Shown here: one piece after another, positions 20,711-31,390 of the stretch
How the letters are laid out: each line of letters begins with the position of its first letter
How positions within the stretch are numbered: the first letter of the stretch is position 1
Source: Dendrolimus kikuchii
Lineage: Eukaryota > Arthropoda > Insecta > Lepidoptera > Lasiocampidae
DNA length: 64,000 nucleotides
Direction: 5' to 3'
Assembly (NCBI GenBank): GCA_019925095.2
Contig: CM034391.1
Location: 27,021,051 to 27,085,050, forward strand
Notes under the pieces: model-generated
What the model saw: the letters and a program-made list of their open reading frames with translations, nothing else
Told to the model about the DNA's origin: nothing
Databases searched by the model: none
Program-made: the position numbers and the translations under genes

Positions 20711-20916
20711 ACACTAAAACACTTAAAGTGCTACAAATGCACTGCTGCTCTCTTAAGGGAGACTGGTACGTGGCAACTAATACCCACATCTTAAGGTTGT
20801 TATGGTGACATACTGTAGACCGGAGGTGGTAGCTATCCAGACGGGCAAATACCCTACCACCTGGCTGTTGGTTGCTTTGTCGTAGGAAGTTATATTCTTG
20901 ATGTTTCTACACGGTT
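20711..20916 (-). mobile_element. S-SINE, degraded, no tail
   Basis: From a CACTTAAAGTGCTACAAATG variant to TTTCTACACGGTTA. It lacks the tail that is shared with the LINE. Confidence 0.75.
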
Positions 20917-21177
20917 AAATATTAATTTATAGTAACTTCGCTCGGAGGTTAATTACATTAAAGAACTTCAGCAATAATTCGTGAATGGTCCTAAACTTAG
21001 TTCTTTCCGTTGCCAGTAAATTAATGCGATTGGCCTTTGATTAAGCAAATAAATGAATTTTCACCGTTTTCATCATTAAACTTTGGACCGGCGGTGTAAT
21101 TAAATGTCTTTATTTATTGGTAATTAATTATAGTCAAAAAAGATTTTAAGTCTGATTACAATTATTAAAATAAAAGA
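20917..21177. other. No feature seen
   Basis: AT-rich, unique-looking. Confidence 0.5.
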
Positions 21178-21194
21178 TTTTTTTTATTGTAGTT

Positions 21195-21383
21195 TATTTT
21201 TTTTTATTGTAGGAATTCAACAGACAGGCAGACGGCCCACTTGATGGAAAGCGGTTACCATCGCCTATGGACATTTGCAACACCAAAGGTGCTACAAATG
21301 CGCTGCTGCTCTCTTAAAGGAGATTGGAACCTGGTCACTAATGCCGGAACACAACACAAGGTTGTTATGGCGACATACTTTAG
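21195..21383 (-). mobile_element. S-SINE 3' part
   Basis: T-run, ATTGTAGGAATTC, up to GACATACTTTAG. A doubled T-rich ATTGTAG lead-in precedes it (21178-21195). Confidence 0.82.
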
Positions 21384-21418
21384 TTTCTTATTGGAAGAGG
21401 AATGTTGTTGTGTTTGAC

Positions 21419-21805
21419 GGCCTCTGTGGTTGAGCGGGCTAAGACTTTGCCGGCCTACCTCACTGCAACGCAGAGGCTCCGGGTTCGATTCCTGGTATAG
21501 TAAATTTCGGAAACGTATTTTCTCCTTTATTTACTATGGTCTGGGTGTCTGGGAGCGGCCCCAGAGTAGTTCCTTGTATATTATCCATAACACAAGCGTA
21601 AGCTGTCAGGAGCCTTAAGAACAGACGAGCTTGCATGACAAGAGTTATGAATGTCAGAGGCAAGTGAGGTGTGTAAGAAAAAGCCTAAATGGCACTCTGT
21701 TGTTCGTGCCTACCCCGCAAGGGAACTGGCGTGAAGTTATGTATGTATGTATGTATGTACAAGCGTAACTTGCTTAATTTGAGGTTATACAATATGTGTG
21801 TATGT
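21419..21805 (+). mobile_element. tRNA-headed SINE copy 3, interrupted by ATGT-LINE I
   Basis: Head and body 21419-21601. The LINE with TSD occupies 21602-21768. The SINE tail (CTTGCTTAATTTGAGG...) follows from 21769. Confidence 0.87.
21602..21758 (+). mobile_element. ATGT-LINE copy I inserted in a tRNA-SINE
   Basis: 157-base 3' fragment with tail, bounded by ACAAGCGTAA at 21592-21601 and 21759-21768. The duplicated bases belong to the tRNA-SINE, which continues after the insertion, so the SINE was there first. Confidence 0.93.
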
Positions 21806-21832
21806 GTGTAATGTTGTTTCAGCATTTTTACA

Positions 21833-21874
21833 CCAGCATACTTTACACCAGGGGTGGTCACCATCCAGACTTCA
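21833..21874 (-). mobile_element. S-SINE scrap
   Basis: GCATACTTTACACCAGGGGT and CATCCAGACT only. Confidence 0.55.
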
Positions 21875-22054
21875 TGAATTGAAGAAAAGAAAGAAAATAT
21901 CAGTTACTTACATTTTTCAAATACAAAATTCTATATATTTTCTATGTGAGAAATGTAAATGCATGTTTTCTTGCGAGAATTGCTTACAGCTATGAAATAA
22001 CGCTCGCCACATATACACTTATCGTGAATTATTATAATTCCACTCGCTTCGCTG

Positions 22055-22282
22055 GTGATACAACGTAAAATGAATAAGCAAACGGAATATTGGAGGAGGC
22101 AATCTCGATATCGGCGTACATTCGACCCGCAGTTTATGGCCGCAAACTTTACTAGGGTTAGATTTATCGAAGGGCCGGCCCTACCTGAAATAAAAGGATT
22201 TTACGCTGTCGAAAATATTGGACTAACAATTTGGTTATATGTTTGCGGACGGCCTTATCTATTTGCTGTCGGTGTATTTTAG
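22055..22282 (+). other. Unidentified 75-residue frame
   Basis: Starts MIQRKMNKQTEYWRRQSRYR. Composition is more protein-like than its surroundings and it is not obviously part of a repeat seen elsewhere in the window. ATGT-LINE J landed just past its stop. It could be an exon or part of a transposon; I do not recognise it. Confidence 0.25.
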
Positions 22283-22292
22283 TTTTATTTTA

Positions 22293-22461
22293 CATACATA
22301 CATAACTTCACGCCAGTTCCCTTGCGGGGTAGGCACGGACAACAGAGCGCCATTCAGGCTTATTCTTACACACCTCACTTGCTTCTTTGACATTCATCAC
22401 TCTTGTCATACACGCTCTACTGTTCTTAAGGCTCCTGACATCACCTTCTGCTAGTACACGA
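22293..22461 (-). mobile_element. ATGT-LINE copy J, 3' fragment with 9-bp TSD
   Basis: Minus-strand 3' end of about 170 bases. TTTATTTTA at 22284-22292 and 22462-22470 flanks it. It interrupts the region holding an unidentified 75-residue frame. Confidence 0.9.
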
Positions 22462-22470
22462 TTTATTTTA

Positions 22471-22784
22471 GTTTGCTTGTTTTGCTTCTGTCTTATTTCT
22501 GCAAAAAGGTACTCTTAGCTCGTGTGTTCTTGACAAAGCCGCCACGCTGCCGTTGCCTCTTATAGCCAGTTCCTATATCTCAGTATTCACTAACTTGCCA
22601 TACCATTGGTTGAATTTAGACATCACTAGTATGGAGGTTGTGACAAATTTTAACCGATAGTAAGGCAAATAAGCGGTCGGTACTATATAGCAACCGGCTA
22701 TAATTTTGCCGTTTAGGCTTCTTTAATTGAAATTGATTCATACAAGCTACTCTATCTGGTGTAATAATACAAGTCGTTTTCTTT
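22471..22784. other. No feature seen
   Basis: Unique-looking sequence right of LINE J. Confidence 0.5.
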
Positions 22785-22875
22785 TTCAAAATCAGCCCAT
22801 TCGATTCCTGACAAGGGTAATTGATTTTTCAAAAACTTTATGATACCACTTTAGTCTTAGTCAAAATCGGCCTTG
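22785..22875 (-). repeat. Dispersed repeat shared with 9.7 kb
   Basis: The reverse complement of the 9.75-9.85 kb block. Confidence 0.6.
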
Positions 22876-22924
22876 AGGTATTTTTCGATATTTAGAATAG
22901 TTCAGGACTTGGACCTGAAGGCCC

Positions 22925-22968
22925 ACTTGAATGAGAACCTCCTCCTTTTTGAAGTCGGTTAAAAATAC
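22925..22968 (+). repeat. Foldback-family end fragment
   Basis: GAGAACCTCCTCCTTTTTGA and AGTCGGTTAAAAAT only. Confidence 0.55.
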
Positions 22969-23041
22969 ATTCTGTATAGTAATAATATACATGAAATCTT
23001 TCTGTGAAACATACACGATGACATTGTTGAGATTTGTGTAA

Positions 23042-23112
23042 GTGCGTATATGGGTGTGTGTGTTTGTGTGCGTGCGTGCGTGGGTGCGTGCGTGCGTGCG
23101 TGTGTGTGTAAG
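23042..23112. repeat. (TG)n/(CG) microsatellite
   Basis: GTGTGTGTTTGTGTGCGTGC-type repeats directly before an S-SINE. Confidence 0.92.
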
Positions 23113-23122
23113 TGTGTTTTCT

Positions 23123-23389
23123 ATCCGTGCAGGAAGAGGCGACTTAACAACCCACAGCGAAGTGGTAGGGCATTTGCCCAACTGGATGGCTACCACCCCT
23201 GGTCTAAAGTATGTTGCCATAACAACCTTGAGTTGTGTTCCGGCATTAGTGACCAGGTTCCAGTTTCCCTTAAGAGAGCAGCAGCGCATTTGCAGCAACT
23301 TGGTGTTGCAAATGTCCATAGGCGATGGTAACCGCTTTCCATCAAGTGTGCCGTCTGCCTGTCTGCTGATCTCCTGCAATAAAAAAAAA
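23123..23389 (+). mobile_element. S-SINE with internal 5' deletion
   Basis: ATCCGTGCAGGAAGAGGCGAC joins the first 14 bases to the GAGGCGAC block, losing ~45 bases. The remainder and poly(A) are intact. Confidence 0.87.
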
Positions 23390-23654
23390 GAAGTAAATTA
23401 TGTCAATTCATATCTTCAAAAATCTGAGAATGCGAGAGCGAGATGGCGAAATCCTTTACATGATTTAGCTTTAGAAACACGAATTTCAATTACAAAGAAC
23501 AATAGTCTAAAGGAAATATATAGAGTCGTCTCTTCGTTTTTAATTTACTTTATCCAAAGAGAAATTAACAAGAAGCAACTCTCGGCTTCTAAATCTATAC
23601 TCTAAACGATGTTATAGTGCTTGGAACAAGTCTTAAGATGTGAGGGATATTTAT

Positions 23655-23890
23655 TGTAAACTAGCTGTGCCCGCGACTTCGTCCACGTGGCTCCTTATAA
23701 CATCGGCTATGTAGCAGTGAAAGGCCCGTCAAAATTGGTCCATTAGTTTCAGAGATTTGCCGGAACACCCAGAGAAACAGATGCAAATTTAAAAAAATCT
23801 TTTTTGATGTGAGTATTGTATATACTTTCATATGCATTTAGTGAAACATGTTATTTTGTTATTACAAACAGACACTTCCATTTTATTTAT
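23655..23890 (+). mobile_element. Helitron-like repeat
   Basis: CTAGCTGTGCCCGCGACTTC, GTCAAAATTGGTCC and CTTTCATATGCATTTAGT. Shares order with 40437. Confidence 0.5.
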
Positions 23891-24160
23891 CTATATAGAA
23901 TTATGTTCTCTACTACTATCCGACTATGCCAAGTAGACGAATGCCAGATGTGCAGTTGACTATGTCGAGTACCGATTGCAAAAAAACCTAAAAATACCAA
24001 CAGAATTATATTATTAATTTAAATTTTTACTACTAATACTAATTTATGACTGCGTTTTTGTAATATTTTCATTATTTTCTTTTTGAAATTAATAAAGAAG
24101 TAAAAATATTTGTAATGGATGGTAAAAATAGGATAAAAAAGTAAAAAAAAAAAATTGTAT

Positions 24161-24603
24161 TGTTACGAGTCGCGAGACTCGAATTAAAATGCCTTTTATT
24201 AGAACTATACAAACACGTATAACACAGGTACAAATATAACCGAATACAACAATTCCAAACGTAATGCAGAAGGTCGTAATTCAATAACACGCGCAAAATC
24301 CGTCACTTAATAGATTTCCGATTGTAGTACACACGTCTTGCTTCAATCGAGGCATTGCTTTATACTGCACAGATGCAATATGTCTGCCCGGTCGCGTGGA
24401 CCGAATTCCCTAGAATCAGTTTGTACTTTAAATTCGAAAAACCTGGCTAATGAGTCGACCGCAACGGCCATAAACGAATACAATAAAACAATGGCCTGTT
24501 CTCTAGAATAATTAGTAAACATATGCCAATAAATAAGTAAACAAAAGAAGTCCAAAATGCCGAAAGGTAATAAAATGTGTTTTTACAGGTATGCAGGTGT
24601 GAT
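24161..24603 (-). mobile_element. Solo LTR, 3'-complete and 5'-truncated
   Basis: Minus-strand copy of the 484-bp LTR, starting TGTTACGAGT on the plus strand. It lacks the first ~30 bases of the LTR, where LINE sequence begins. Confidence 0.78.
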
Positions 24604-24850
24604 TTCGTTTTTGTCGGCAAACTTGCCCAGGTCGTCAGTTCATCGGGCTGGTGGGCGTCCGACACTACGTTTACCGAGACGCGGTCTCCACTCCAGGACT
24701 CGTCTGCTCCATCGGCCATCAGTCCTGCGGCAGACGGGACCGGCCCATCTTCATTTCTAATTTTATCCATAAGAGAAACACCCAAGATATCTCGCTCCAT
24801 AGACCGTTGAGCGACTTGGAATTTGTGGACAAATCCAATCTCCATGTATT
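24604..24850 (-). pseudogene. LINE C-terminal fragment (RTE/BovB-like)
   Basis: The minus-strand frame from 24845 reads VAQRSMERDILGVSLMDKIRNE, a typical segment downstream of the RT in RTE-type LINEs. After a frameshift at ~24765 it continues as GRPPARWTDDLGKF with KNEITPAYL, the usual GRP..RW.D end. Disrupted by the shift and truncated on both sides. Confidence 0.75.
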
Positions 24851-25088
24851 ACACCTGAAATAATTAAAGCTTATAAACAAAAAACGCTTCTCGCTTCTAA
24901 CTCCTCCTGAAATTGTGTTTTGGATGTTCAAAGACCAGAGCGAAATTTCATTTGACTACACGAAAGTTGCAGAAGATTTGAATTATTCTATTCACCTCTG
25001 TCATGTTCCGATTTGAATGGTATAAACTTTGAGTCAAGGTTGGCTGCTTACAAAGTTTCAGGGGCGGTGAGATTTGGTTGGATTTAAT

Positions 25089-25146
25089 ATTTATGTATGT
25101 TACTTATGTGTATGTTTAAACATACACGTAAGTAACATACATAAAT
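25089..25146. repeat. 58-bp palindrome
   Basis: ATTTATGTATGTTACTTA and its inverse around TTTAAA; one mismatched pair in 29. Confidence 0.85.
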
Positions 25147-25170
25147 ACAACATTCTCCCCTGTAATGTAT

Positions 25171-25628
25171 TGTTACATGCCGACAAAAGCAAATGCACAC
25201 CTGCCTGCCATAAAGGACAGTTTATTACCTAACCGCAATTTGGACTTCTTTTGTTTACTTTGTGTTTACAATTTGTAATTAAGAAAAACATTCTATTGTG
25301 TATTGTAATCTTTTATGGCAGTCATTAGACAGGTGTGTCGAACTAATTCTTGGAAATTATTGTTTTGCGTCGAGACATATTATATTTGTAAAGAATAAAA
25401 GGAATGCCTCACCCCGGCAGTCAAGCGATGATTACGATGCTAGCAAGATGTGTGTACACTCGACAAGCTATATAGTGACGGACTTTGCGCGTGTTATTAA
25501 ATCGTACAGTTTGCACTGGTTGTGTCCAGTTATATTTGTACCTGTGCTATACGTGTTTGTTCGGTTCTAATAAATTCTATAGTAATTCCAACGGCATTTT
25601 AATTCGAGTTCTGTAGCTCGTAAAAGTA
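25171..25628 (+). mobile_element. Solo LTR
   Basis: Starts TGTTACATGC like the 14.6-kb copy and ends GCTCGTAA with a decayed terminus. Relative to 14586-15069 it lacks the snap-back insertion and the AACGGAGGGGTG segment. Confidence 0.8.
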
Positions 25629-25804
25629 TGTAAATTGTGGGTAGTTTTGTATTTTACAAAGAAGTCGAATAAGCAGTCTTGTTACCACCGCCGTTGTTTT
25701 ATTTGTAGTACATTACAACTGATCCCAACCTCGTGCCAGCGGCAGCGGTAACAAGACTTTATTCGACTTCTTTGTAAAATACAAAACTACCCACAATTTA
25801 CATA
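25627..25804. mobile_element. Inverted-repeat element, 58-bp arms
   Basis: Arms 25627-25686 and 25747-25804 are inverted copies (one 2-base difference) around a 60-base GC-richer loop. MITE-like. It abuts the end of the solo LTR. Confidence 0.72.
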
Positions 25805-25827
25805 TTACATCCCTAATACAGATTACA

Positions 25828-26011
25828 TTTTTATTTTTTTATTGAAGGAGTCCTGCAGACAGGCAGACGGCCCACTTGCTGGCAGCGGTCAACACCGCCC
25901 ATGGACATTTGTAACACCAAACTAGCAATGCGCTGCTTCTCTCTTAAGGGAGACTGGAAGTTGGTCCCTAATGCCGGAACACAATTCAAGGTTGGTATGG
26001 CGGCATACTCT
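25828..26011 (-). mobile_element. S-SINE 3' part
   Basis: T-run to GGCGGCATACTCT. It is cut off where the 657-bp palindrome begins. Confidence 0.78.
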
Positions 26012-26668
26012 CATACAGCATCTATATCAATATTTTTCAATCAATCTGAAGATCATTGAATGACATGAAAGTATGGAAATTTAGATTTTTCACATTATTG
26101 TAACTAAGATAATTAATATATTTTTCTAGTTTGTATATATAAATACCGACTACATGCAATACCAATGTAAGCAGAACAAAGTATAGGTGTAAGGGGTGGT
26201 CGAAGGTATAACCAGTGACAAGGACAGTGGGTTAGGTTAGGTTATCTTTAGACCAAAGCCCACGAGCCGAGCGAGCGAAGCGAGCGTGCCGCGGCAGCGG
26301 CCGGCGAGTGGCAGGATCGACTGGTTTCCATTTATTCGTTGATAATTTTAATAAAAGTTAAAGTCGGTTCTGCCACTCGCCTGTTTTTGCCGCGGCACGC
26401 TCGCTACGCTCGCTCGGCTCGTAAGCTTTGATCTTTAGATAACCTAACCTAACCCACTGTCCTTGCCATAACCTTCGAACACCCCTCACACCTATATATT
26501 TTTTGTCTAACATTAGTATTGCATGTTGTCGGTAATTATATATACAAACTACAAAAATATAATAATGATCTTAATCACAATAATGTGAAAAATCTAAAAT
26601 TCCGTATTTTTATGTCATTCAAAGATGTTCAATTTGATTGAATAATATTGATATTCATGCTGTACGGA
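26012..26668. mobile_element. 657-bp foldback with GC-rich core and TTAGG units
   Basis: Left arm 26012-26314 and right arm 26370-26668 are imperfect inverted copies over ~300 bases. They run from AT-rich outer parts (CATACAGCAT / ATGCTGTACG) through GGTTAGGTTAGGTT to a GC-rich CGAGCGAGCG tract. The loop is 55 bases. No frame. It interrupts an S-SINE. Confidence 0.8.
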
Positions 26669-27097
26669 TTTAGTCCCTTTGCTTGACATTTAACAAAGTG
26701 AGGTAAAAACTTTGTCTCTCAATATTATTAATCTGAGGTTTTACTTACAAATTACAAAACGTCGTGATTTTTTAGCAATGCCGTAATATTTGATTTTATA
26801 ATTATTAATTATTTTGATCATGTCATATATGTTACATTTGCAGACTAATCCCAAAATTAAAATAACTGTGTTTTTATTATAATTAGTAGGTAAGTCGTCA
26901 CGCTAAAATTGAACATTATTTCTAGTGATATAATGCACGTATTTCGTAATTAATTGTATTGTTTATTAATTTTTTGCCTAAATGATGGCTTACCGATGAT
27001 TTTAGTGTCGTTATTGTACCATAGAAAACCATATGTAAAGTCTGTGAATACAAAAAATGCGTAATTTTCAGGTTCCGCCTTTATGCAATTTTACCGG
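26669..27097. other. No feature seen
   Basis: AT-rich; no frame. Confidence 0.5.
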
Positions 27098-27129
27098 AAA
27101 TTGTATTCTTTCCCCGTTCCTGCACTGAT
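27098..27129 (-). mobile_element. S-SINE 5' tip
   Basis: GGAAATTGTATTCTTTCCCC and GTTCCTGCACTGAT only. Confidence 0.55.
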
Positions 27130-27410
27130 GAAATGTACGTACAAAAGTCGACATATTCACCGACTCTGCTCCTTCTATTAAGAAACGACTCAAGGCTTCC
27201 TTTAAATCCTCTTAACTTTGCCACACCTAATTGTATTTTGTTTTTACCACTCAGAGATCATACATACATAGTCCGTAGATAATCAATTATTTTATGCATG
27301 CCGTGTTTGAATAAACAGATTATAGTGTTAAGCTATGCAATTGTTTAGTCAATATATAAAAAAGCATGTGTATAATCTATATTCAAATCTGCAGACCAAT
27401 AAAAATAAAG

Positions 27411-27723
27411 TCGTGGTAGCGTAATGGCTAGCGCACGCGTCCCAGACTCAGAGGGCGCGGGTTCGATCCTGGCCGGAACGCATGCACCTCTTCGGCAGTT
27501 TTCTGATCTAATGTGCATATTTTTACAATTACAATTAGCACATGGCTAACAACGGTGAAGGAAAACATCGTGATGCAACCTGCACATCGAGATAACCGAT
27601 GTGTCAAACCTGCCAAGCCGCCTTGGACAAGCGTGGCGGGTATACTGTCTGTTCCCCCTATAATGGGAGGCCCGAGCTCAGCAGTGGGACATTAATGGGC
27701 TGATATTATTATATATATATTAT
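27411..27723 (+). mobile_element. Composite SINE with tRNA-like head
   Basis: The head has TGGTAGCGTAATGGCT (A-box-like) and GGTTCGATCCTGG (B-box). The body (GAAGGAAAACATCGTGATGC AACCTGCACATC) and the 3' part (CTCAGCAGTGGGACATTAAT) are of the kind shared with moth LINE 3' ends, from my general knowledge. It ends in ATTATTATATAT. The head cannot fold an acceptor stem, so it is not a functional tRNA. Confidence 0.8.
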
Positions 27724-28227
27724 AGACCAATAAAAAAGGGAGTTTTTGGCGGGAACTGAAAGGAGATGTTGTGCTGTGCAGTTTTATTTTCTAAAAATGT
27801 GTAAAATTACTCTGAAATGAACAATAGATGTAGCATATTGATAGTTTTTGAGTATTAATTATGTGTTTTTGTGAGAACTGTGAACTGTATAGTCAAATGT
27901 GGCCTTTTGAGTTGTCAGCTATGCTAGCTAGCTTAAGCCTATGTACAGCTGAGCTATACATATGCTTAAGAAAATGAAGAAACTATATTGTAATCTATAA
28001 GATCTGGCTTAAAGGCCTAGCTGCCAAGCCATAAACCTAAATAAATAATATCCAATTAAAAAAAATCCTACTAATGTATGTCTTTGAAGATTTTTTTTCT
28101 TTATGATATTTTGTTTAGTGTCGATTAAATTGTAATTATCAAAGAAAATTAGAAAGAGAGAGAGAGAGAGGGGTAACAACTGATTACACACCAAAATATA
28201 AAACTACAAAACAGACCATTTTACATT
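27724..28227. other. No gene seen; short (GA)n
   Basis: A GAGAGA run near 28155-28171 is the only structure. Confidence 0.5.
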
Positions 28228-28410
28228 TTTTTTCTAGGCAATACAAAAGGCGGCCTTATCGCTCAAAGCGATGTCTTCCAGGTAGCCTAAATAAATAAAA
28301 AAATTGAATCAGGCGGTGTAGGAAAAAGGTAATAGATACATAAATACTCAAATTAATTTAACAAATAAATATACAAATATATACATATATACAGAGTCAT
28401 ATATATATAC
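28228..28410 (-). mobile_element. E-family 3' end
   Basis: The reverse complement GGCTACCTGGAAGACATCGC, GAGCGATAAGGCCGCC, followed by AT-rich 3' sequence. Confidence 0.6.
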
Positions 28411-28558
28411 TCATATACAATAATATATTTCAAAATACATAAGTTATTATAATAAATGTATTAGCACGATTATATTGTGTTATTCAGACATAGCTATATA
28501 TGGACAAATAGTGTCTTTCCTAGAGAAATATGTATATCAATTTTTTTAAGAAGGTTAA

Positions 28559-28812
28559 ACCCTCTAAGACGGAACCACCACAAATTTGTTGCCGAACTGT
28601 CACACACGCCTCATTGGGAAGTACCACAAATTTGTGGTCAAATACAGATAATTCAAAACGAACGTTGAATTGACACTTTCTCCCTCTAACTACATAGAAT
28701 TTGTATTAGAATAAAAGAGACGGTATAATTCTCTTGGTTTTGGCGTAGCAATTTTGATGGCAGCAGGCAGATTGTGGACAAAAATAATACTAAATTTGGC
28801 CCCTGGAAGGGG
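28559..28812. mobile_element. TTAA-flanked MITE copy 1
   Basis: 254 bases between TTAA sites (28555-28558 and 28813-28816), about 85 percent like the copy at 46254 by eye. TTAA targets point to piggyBac-type mobilisation. No coding sequence. Confidence 0.7.
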
Positions 28813-28819
28813 TTAATAT

Positions 28820-29138
28820 AGCAGAGGAGTCTTCACCCCTATTGACGAAGTAAGTTTGCCTCTCCCGGGGCATTCTCAAGCACTGATGCGCTAGGATCAG
28901 CGTGGGCGTAACTACGTTTTAAGTCTCACGTTCTTCCTGCCATAAGCGCGGAGAACATGGGAGGAGGGTGGTTTTAGTAGAGTATTGAATTGGTTGGAAG
29001 GTTGATCGAGTCTCCACACAAGCCGGTCGATTAGTGTTTGGTTTGCCCCCAGGGGAATGCCTCCATAATCGACTATGGTCTAATCCCTACCAAAGGCCCG
29101 GTACTGTCCGAAATGCATTTCCTCCGCCTTAAAAAAAA
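28820..29138 (+). mobile_element. F-SINE, poly(A)-ended retroposon
   Basis: About 320 bases, GC-richer than its flanks, ending CGAAATGCATTTCCTCCGCC followed by T T and nine A. A partial second copy lies reversed at 44571-45440. No tRNA boxes or protein recognised. Confidence 0.65.
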
Positions 29139-29175
29139 AGCAACTATGATGAAACTGGCAAAGATAATTTATTTT

Positions 29176-29498
29176 ATCCGTGCAGGAACGGAGAAAGAAT
29201 ACAATTTCCTGCGGCCCGGCGGCCTGTCGTAAGAGGCGACTAAACAACCCACAGCCAGGTGGTAGAGTATTTGCTCGACTGAATGGCGACCACCCCTGGT
29301 CTAGAGTATGCCGCCATAACAACCTTGTATTGTGTTCCGGCATTAGTGACCAGGTTCCAGTCTCCTTTAAGAGAGCAGCAGCGCATTTGTAGCACCTTTG
29401 GTGTTGCAAATTTCCATAGGCGATGGTAACCGCTTTCCATCAAGTGGGCCGTCTGCCTGTCTGCTGAACTCCTGCAATAAAAAATAATAATAATAATA
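29176..29498 (+). mobile_element. S-SINE, full length
   Basis: Complete from ATCCGTGCAGG. The A-tail has become (ATAATA)n. Confidence 0.9.
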
Positions 29499-29863
29499 GA
29501 ACGTATTACTCCTTGAACAAGTTTTTGGTATATCAAATCCTATTTATTGCTTTTACGTCCTAAAAGCATTAGGCTACAATTTGCCTTACGAAAGTTAAGA
29601 CTTCATTTAAAGTCAAGGCAGTTAAAGCTAAGGCTTCCAATGTAACGAGTTAGTTGTTCAACAACCCATTGCTCTGCAGTTCCAAGTTACAAAGCTGAGA
29701 AACTGTTCTTATTTAATCTTTTTTAGTTAAAGTTAAACTGGTTTTTTAGTTCTCATACAAGTGCCTTTGGTTTATCACTAACTTAAATAGTAACTCAGGT
29801 TTATTTTTATCGGTATACGAAACACGCAATGTATAAAATAAATAAAATTTAAAAATAAACACG
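29499..29863. other. No feature seen
   Basis: Unique-looking. Confidence 0.5.
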
Positions 29864-30070
29864 ATATATATCCCCAAGCTAAGCGAGTTACGCTTGTTTT
29901 ATGGGATATATTGATTTATTTATTTAAAACTTATACATTGATCAGACAGCCTTTTTTTGATTCTACTAGCCCCTAAACTAGTTTGCACTGTATTATAGGG
30001 GCTAGATAGATATACAACAGACCACTCTGGCGTTGATCCTAAAACGCTCAAACTATAAATATTTTTCACT
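29864..30070 (-). mobile_element. tRNA-headed SINE body, split by a ~100-bp insert
   Basis: 29864-29908 and 30010-30070 are two parts of the SINE body without the tRNA head. The insert (29909-30009) contains CTAGCCCCTA...TATAGGGGCTAG, a 10-12 bp hairpin. Confidence 0.6.
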
Positions 30071-30524
30071 AGCATTAGTCCGCGACTTTGTCCACGTTGG
30101 ACAGACAACAAAGATTACAGTTATTTTGTTTGGTCCATAGGTCGCTGGTTCATATCCGGCTCGAAGGACCATGTTTAGAACTTATAGTTCAGCAGACTGT
30201 AAATCGCTTAGCTGGTGTATGCTCGTATATCTAGATAAAATGGAAACTGCACTTCACTTGGACTATATTTTATATTAATTGAATAGCAGATAATATTTCA
30301 CATCAACAGTTCAATAGCAACTCACAATATTATTAGACACATGGGTTTATTATAAAATAATTAGGCTTCCATACAGCCAGTGTCTATGTAGGTTTCCTAC
30401 AAAATTGTCACACTTGTTATGTGAACAACATTTTTTTAAAAGGAATAATAATTTGTAATCAATTTACTGTAATATATTTTTAAAAAGAATTATGAAGACA
30501 AACGTATAATACATACATACATAT
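30071..30524. other. No feature seen
   Basis: Contains a CCGCGACTTTGTCCACG scrap of Helitron type at its start. Confidence 0.5.
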
Positions 30525-30722
30525 ATATATATATATATCTTCTGTACGTGTGTTGACAGTAAACTCCTCCTAAGCGGCTGGACCGATTTGAATGATTTTT
30601 TTGTGTGTGTTCAAGTGGATTCGAGGATGGTTTAGATTCACAATTGGACCCGATAGATGGCGCTGCAATCGGGTTCTAAATTTTATTTCATCAGGGCAGA
30701 ACAACGTCTACCAGGACAGCTA
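30525..30722 (-). mobile_element. Helitron-like repeat next to (AT)n
   Basis: Contains one unit of the GGATGGTTTAGATTCACAAT motif and ends GACAGCTAGTATATAT. It runs into a long (AT)n tract. Confidence 0.55.

Positions 30723-30723
<1 letters not shown>

Positions 30724-30811
<88 letters not shown>
30724..30811. repeat. (AT)n microsatellite
   Basis: Uninterrupted AT dinucleotides, adjoining a Helitron-like end. Confidence 0.97.
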
Positions 30812-30816
<5 letters not shown>

Positions 30817-31254
30817 AAAAGGTTCATCTACGCTAGACTCCGCTCTCAGTCAGTCTGATATACCGCACTGCCCTAGGCGATTTCCTCTAGGAAGAGAAGG
30901 CAGCGTTCCGGTTAGGTTGGTAGTCCTCTCAGGTATCCTCTTTTGCCTTCTGGCAAAGCTTATTAAAAAATCACAAGGGTAGTTCCCGAGTTGGGAAAAT
31001 TTATAGACTGAGTAATTAAAACAATACTAGTTGGGTTTATATTAAAATATTAATATGGGCAGCCGAAAGTGACCCAGCCGATTCAGTTAACCGCAAGATG
31101 GCCGTCGATCAGAAACAAAATGAGTTGGATGCATTCACAATTTTCAATTGAATTTGTTTTATACCTCCACACGTTTAAATTAAACGTGTAATTTAATAAA
31201 TAGTAATAAAAATAAATTGAATTAGTTTATTCCTAAATGCAAATAAATGTAATA
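30812..31254. other. No feature seen
   Basis: 30830-30960 is slightly GC-richer but unrecognised. Confidence 0.5.
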
Positions 31255-31390
31255 ATCTAATATATAAAATTCTCGTGTCACAGTGTTAGTTACCATACTC
31301 CTCCGAAACGGCTTGACCGATTCTCATGAAATTTTGTGTACATATTGGGTAGGTTTGAGAATCGGCGGACCGCTATTCGTAATCCTCCTA
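31255..31390 (-). mobile_element. Helitron-like fragment
   Basis: CCGAAACGGCTTGACCGATT and CATGAAATTTTGTG blocks. LINE K follows directly. Confidence 0.45.

Noticed and set aside
26225..26250. True telomere tract
   Set aside because: Only two or three TTAGG units, inside a palindrome with an inverted partner; not an array.
27411..27485. tRNA gene
   Set aside because: The A- and B-box-like words are present but no acceptor stem pairs, and the sequence runs into a SINE body.
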